From: Rhodococcus sp. BP22
GTDB taxonomy: Bacteria; Actinomycetota; Actinomycetes; Mycobacteriales; Mycobacteriaceae
Assembly (NCBI RefSeq): GCF_014281965.1
Contig: NZ_JACFTB010000005.1
Location: forward strand, 248,001 to 312,000
Direction: 5' to 3'
DNA length: 64,000 bases
A program made the position numbers and the translations under genes. The notes under the pieces are model-generated. The model ran no database searches. It worked only from the letters and a program-made list of their open reading frames with translations, and was not told the origin of the DNA. Within the stretch, counting starts at the first letter, position 1, and the number at the start of each line of letters is the position of its first letter. Below, piece after piece: positions 61,811 to 64,000 of this stretch.

Positions 61811-62233
61811 ATGAGCGATCTCGAGTACCTCGCCACTTTGCTTGCTGGACTGGATGCGGAGATTGCGCGAGTCTCTGCTGCCGAATCGGGCTCCGACGAG
61901 CAGTCCTCTGCCATCGATGACGCGGTCGATGCCGTCTTGCGGTTGCGCGCGAAGGTCAAGGCCGGTTACCCAGGGAAGAAGGCTTACTACATCGCAGCGT
62001 CGACCGATCCGAAGGGAATCAGAGTCGAGGGAATTTCTTCCCTGCAGGGTAAACGCGCCCACCAATTGGTGCGAGACGGCGGTTGGATGCACGCGGATTC
62101 CACTACGGCGCTCGATCTTCTCGATGACGATCAGATCAGTCGATACCGAGCCGTCGCGGGACGCGGCGTGGCGCAGACGTTTCGAGACTCGCGTGAATAC
62201 CTCGCAGCGGCAATAGGTCTCGCAGAAAAATAG
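61811..62233 (+). CDS. hypothetical protein (140 aa)
   Basis: From ATG 61811 (no clear SD). The N-terminal half is helical and acidic, with two coiled helices. The C-terminal half (KKAYYIAASTDPKGIRVEGI, then KRAHQLVRDGGWMHADST) looks like a small alpha/beta domain. No signal or TM segment. It follows the tRNA terminator and is monocistronic. Family not recognised. Confidence 0.7.
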   Translation: MSDLEYLATLLAGLDAEIARVSAAESGSDEQSSAIDDAVDAVLRLRAKVKAGYPGKKAYYIAASTDPKGIRVEGISSLQGKRAHQLVRDGGWMHADSTTALDLLDDDQISRYRAVAGRGVAQTFRDSREYLAAAIGLAEK

Positions 62234-62445
62234 ACCACACCAGCAGCGCGGAACCCGAACGACATTCTTCTCTTCGATCTTGCGTTGTTGTGCTGCAATC
62301 GAATTCGAGGCGCTGTCCGGGTACTGAGGCGCGGTCTGTGTCGCACCTACCCGAATGGGTAGCTTTCGTCCATGACGTCTCGCCGTACAACAATCTCGAT
62401 TAGGTTCACGGTAGTGCGAGCGCCCATCCGAAAGGTCGACCGACA

Positions 62446-62844
62446 ATGTCCAGTTTTCCAGGCTTGGCCCACGTTGCAATAACAGTGACGGACCTCGAGA
62501 AGAGCGTCGAATGGTATTCGAAGCTGTTCGATTCCCGCCCGGTTCTGGACGAGGACGAAGAGTCGGGGACCTTCCATCATTCGGTCTTCGCCCTCGCGAA
62601 CGGCATGCTGTTCGGGCTACATTCACACCACGGTTCGACGGCTGAGGGGCCGTTCGACGAACGCCGCGTCGGCCTGGATCACATCGCGTTCGGTTGCTCC
62701 CAGGAGGAGCTGGTGCAGTGGCGAGACAGGCTGGACGAGCTGATGATCGAACACTCCGGCATCAAACACGCAGGATACGGTTCGGGTATCTCGTTCCGAG
62801 ATGTGGACAACATCGCACTCGAATTCTTCGCCCCGCCTGCGTGA
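62446..62844 (+). CDS. VOC/glyoxalase-fold protein
   Basis: 132 residues, two beta-alpha-beta3 modules. Metal-site positions: His in LAHVAITVTD, His in GLDHIAFG and Glu in IALEFFAP; GLHSHHG in the middle. Could be a lactoylglutathione-lyase-like or dioxygenase-like enzyme; substrate unknown. A short palindrome (CTACCC-GAAT-GGGTAG, 62347-62362) lies in the preceding gap. Confidence 0.88.
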   Translation: MSSFPGLAHVAITVTDLEKSVEWYSKLFDSRPVLDEDEESGTFHHSVFALANGMLFGLHSHHGSTAEGPFDERRVGLDHIAFGCSQEELVQWRDRLDELMIEHSGIKHAGYGSGISFRDVDNIALEFFAPPA

Positions 62845-62877
62845 GTGCTCGTAGTGCGCAGATCCTTCGAGTGAATG

Positions 62878-63738
62878 TCAGCGGCGGGTCGTGCTGAACA
62901 CGTCGACCGGGTGCGGCACCCGGGGCCTGCCGTCGGCGCCGGGCACCGAGACGGCGTCGAGATAGGCCCGCATTGGCCCGCGCAGCTCGGGGGTCAGCCG
63001 AGCCTGCACCGCGAAGTCGAGCACCCTGTCACTCGCGGAGGCGAGGTCGACCAGTGCGTCCAGGGTGACAATCTCGTCGAGGGCGATGCCGGCGTCGACG
63101 AAGGCCTTCTCCACGTCGGCGCTGAACCACTGCCGGTGTCCCTCCAGCGGTGGGGCGAGCACGTCGACCAGTGCGTTGAGCGCGCCTCGCGGTGCGTTGA
63201 GCACCCACAGCTCGCCGCCGGGTCGCAGCAGTTCCAGGGCGCCACGCAGGGTCTCTTCTACATCGGTGACGTAGTAGATCGAGTGCACGAACAACACGAC
63301 GTCGAAGGTCTCATCGACCGGGGCGTCGCTGAACGACGCGACGTGCACGTCGACGCTGAGCTCGTCGGCCTCCAGCGAGGCCATCGCAGCGGTGAAGAGC
63401 CCCGCGCTCCCGGACCAGGGTTCGATGCCGACGTAGCGCACCGGTCGGCCCGGCACCGCATTCACCAGGCCCTTGGCGAGCTGGACGTCGAGCGAGCCGT
63501 CACCGCAGCCCACCGAAAGCACCGAGACCGGTCCGTCGCCCATCGCGGCCAGCCGGCCTGCGAGGTGCTCGGCGATGAGGCCGCGCTGGTCGGAGAGCTG
63601 CTCGAACGCGGCGTGGTCGCGAGCGTAGGCCTCGGGCTCGAGGCCGGCCAGGGCCGCAGCACCACGCCGTACGGCGCGCAAGTCGTCGAGGAGCACGGCT
63701 GCGGTGCCGATGGACGGGGTCGGAGCTACGTTGGACAT
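62878..63738 (-). CDS. class I SAM-dependent methyltransferase
   Basis: 286 residues. SAM motif I VLSVGCGDGSLD, an acidic strand-2 end in YVGIEPW, FDVVLFVHSIYYV (motif IV) and LLRPGGELWVLNAPRG. Resembles small-molecule (histamine or natural-product) N/O-methyltransferases. This segment is more GC-rich than genes further left (a sampled line reads about 72% GC). Divergent from the truncated methyltransferase at the window edge. Confidence 0.9.
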   Translation of the reverse strand: MSNVAPTPSIGTAAVLLDDLRAVRRGAAALAGLEPEAYARDHAAFEQLSDQRGLIAEHLAGRLAAMGDGPVSVLSVGCGDGSLDVQLAKGLVNAVPGRPVRYVGIEPWSGSAGLFTAAMASLEADELSVDVHVASFSDAPVDETFDVVLFVHSIYYVTDVEETLRGALELLRPGGELWVLNAPRGALNALVDVLAPPLEGHRQWFSADVEKAFVDAGIALDEIVTLDALVDLASASDRVLDFAVQARLTPELRGPMRAYLDAVSVPGADGRPRVPHPVDVFSTTRR

Positions 63739-63808
63739 CAGACCGAGTCAACCACGACGCCCCACCCGGTGTGTTGCGGTCGGCTTACTGAGAGAGACGA
63801 GGACTCGT

Positions 63809-64000
63809 GTGAGCAGCGGAGACACAGCCGACCGGAGTCTCGAGCACTGGAGCGAGGCGGGTCGTACGGGCATGGAGGCGTTCTACGCCCTTGCCACCGA
63901 GGACTACCGCCAGTTGGCGCTGGCCGCCGACTGGCCCGGTCTACTCGCCGACCGCGCCCACGACGGCTGGTCACTGCTCGACGTGGCCTGCGGCAGCGGC
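63809..64000 (+). CDS. SAM-dependent methyltransferase, 5' part (cut by window end)
   Basis: 64 codons from GTG 63809 (VSSGDTADRSLEHWSEAGRT, GMEAFYALATEDYRQLALAA) reach LLDVACGSG, motif I of a class I methyltransferase, at the last base. The frame is open to the end. Divergent from the methyltransferase at 62878-63738 with a 70-bp shared promoter, so both may act in one modification pathway. Confidence 0.85.
   Translation, partial: MSSGDTADRSLEHWSEAGRTGMEAFYALATEDYRQLALAADWPGLLADRAHDGWSLLDVACGSG

Overview
The window reads as chromosome of a high-GC, mycolic-acid-type actinobacterium, most probably Rhodococcus or a close Nocardiaceae relative. This rests on a complete mce4-type steroid importer, KstR-type operators (TnnAACnnGTTnnA), an iniBAC operon, dnaK-grpE-dnaJ-hspR with HspR operators, and several leaderless GTG/ATG starts. 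There are no insertion sequences, prophage genes or CRISPR arrays. Nearly all genes are intact and codon-dense.

Left part (about 1-31.8 kb). Gene order follows the Mycobacterium tuberculosis Rv0337c-Rv0353 neighbourhood: an AspC-type aminotransferase, an SRAP protein, an S9 peptidase, an AbiEi/DUF559-like protein framed by palindromic repeats, and a large Fe-S oxidoreductase (Rv0338c type) with a repetitive Ala/Pro/Lys tail. Then come secreted proteins, an N-acyltransferase and a secreted S1 protease. The most unusual block is 13.0-26.6 kb. On the minus strand lie a membrane-anchored Hsp70-like ATPase, a LuxR-type regulator in the position of the trehalose-responsive IniR but without a visible NTPase domain, and two shrunken Hsp70-lobe/TM/Pro-rich paralogs. 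Divergent from these are iniB, iniA and iniC, and converging on iniC is a trehalose-synthase-like GH13 protein. The chaperone operon follows.

Middle and right (31.8-53.7 kb). Here the order switches to a Rv3490-Rv3516-like neighbourhood: echA19, fadD19, an FMN oxidoreductase, fadE27/fadE26, fdxD, hsd4A, the eight-gene mce4 operon, an HSL-type esterase, two Mce-associated proteins and otsA. Several promoters carry KstR boxes in the -35/-10 spacer, and two of those transcripts appear to start at the GTG codon itself. Together these genes would import cholesterol-like sterols and begin side-chain degradation under one repressor.

End (53.9-64 kb). A heterodimeric ABC exporter with complementary degenerate ATP sites, a CsbD/coiled-coil stress pair, an alpha/beta hydrolase, an orphan MbtH protein, a ThrE/DUF1212 exporter, tRNA-Thr(TGT), a small unknown protein, a glyoxalase-fold protein and two divergent SAM methyltransferases, the last cut by the window edge.

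All functions are read from motifs, length and context; no database search was run. Mtb gene numbers are quoted from memory of that genome.
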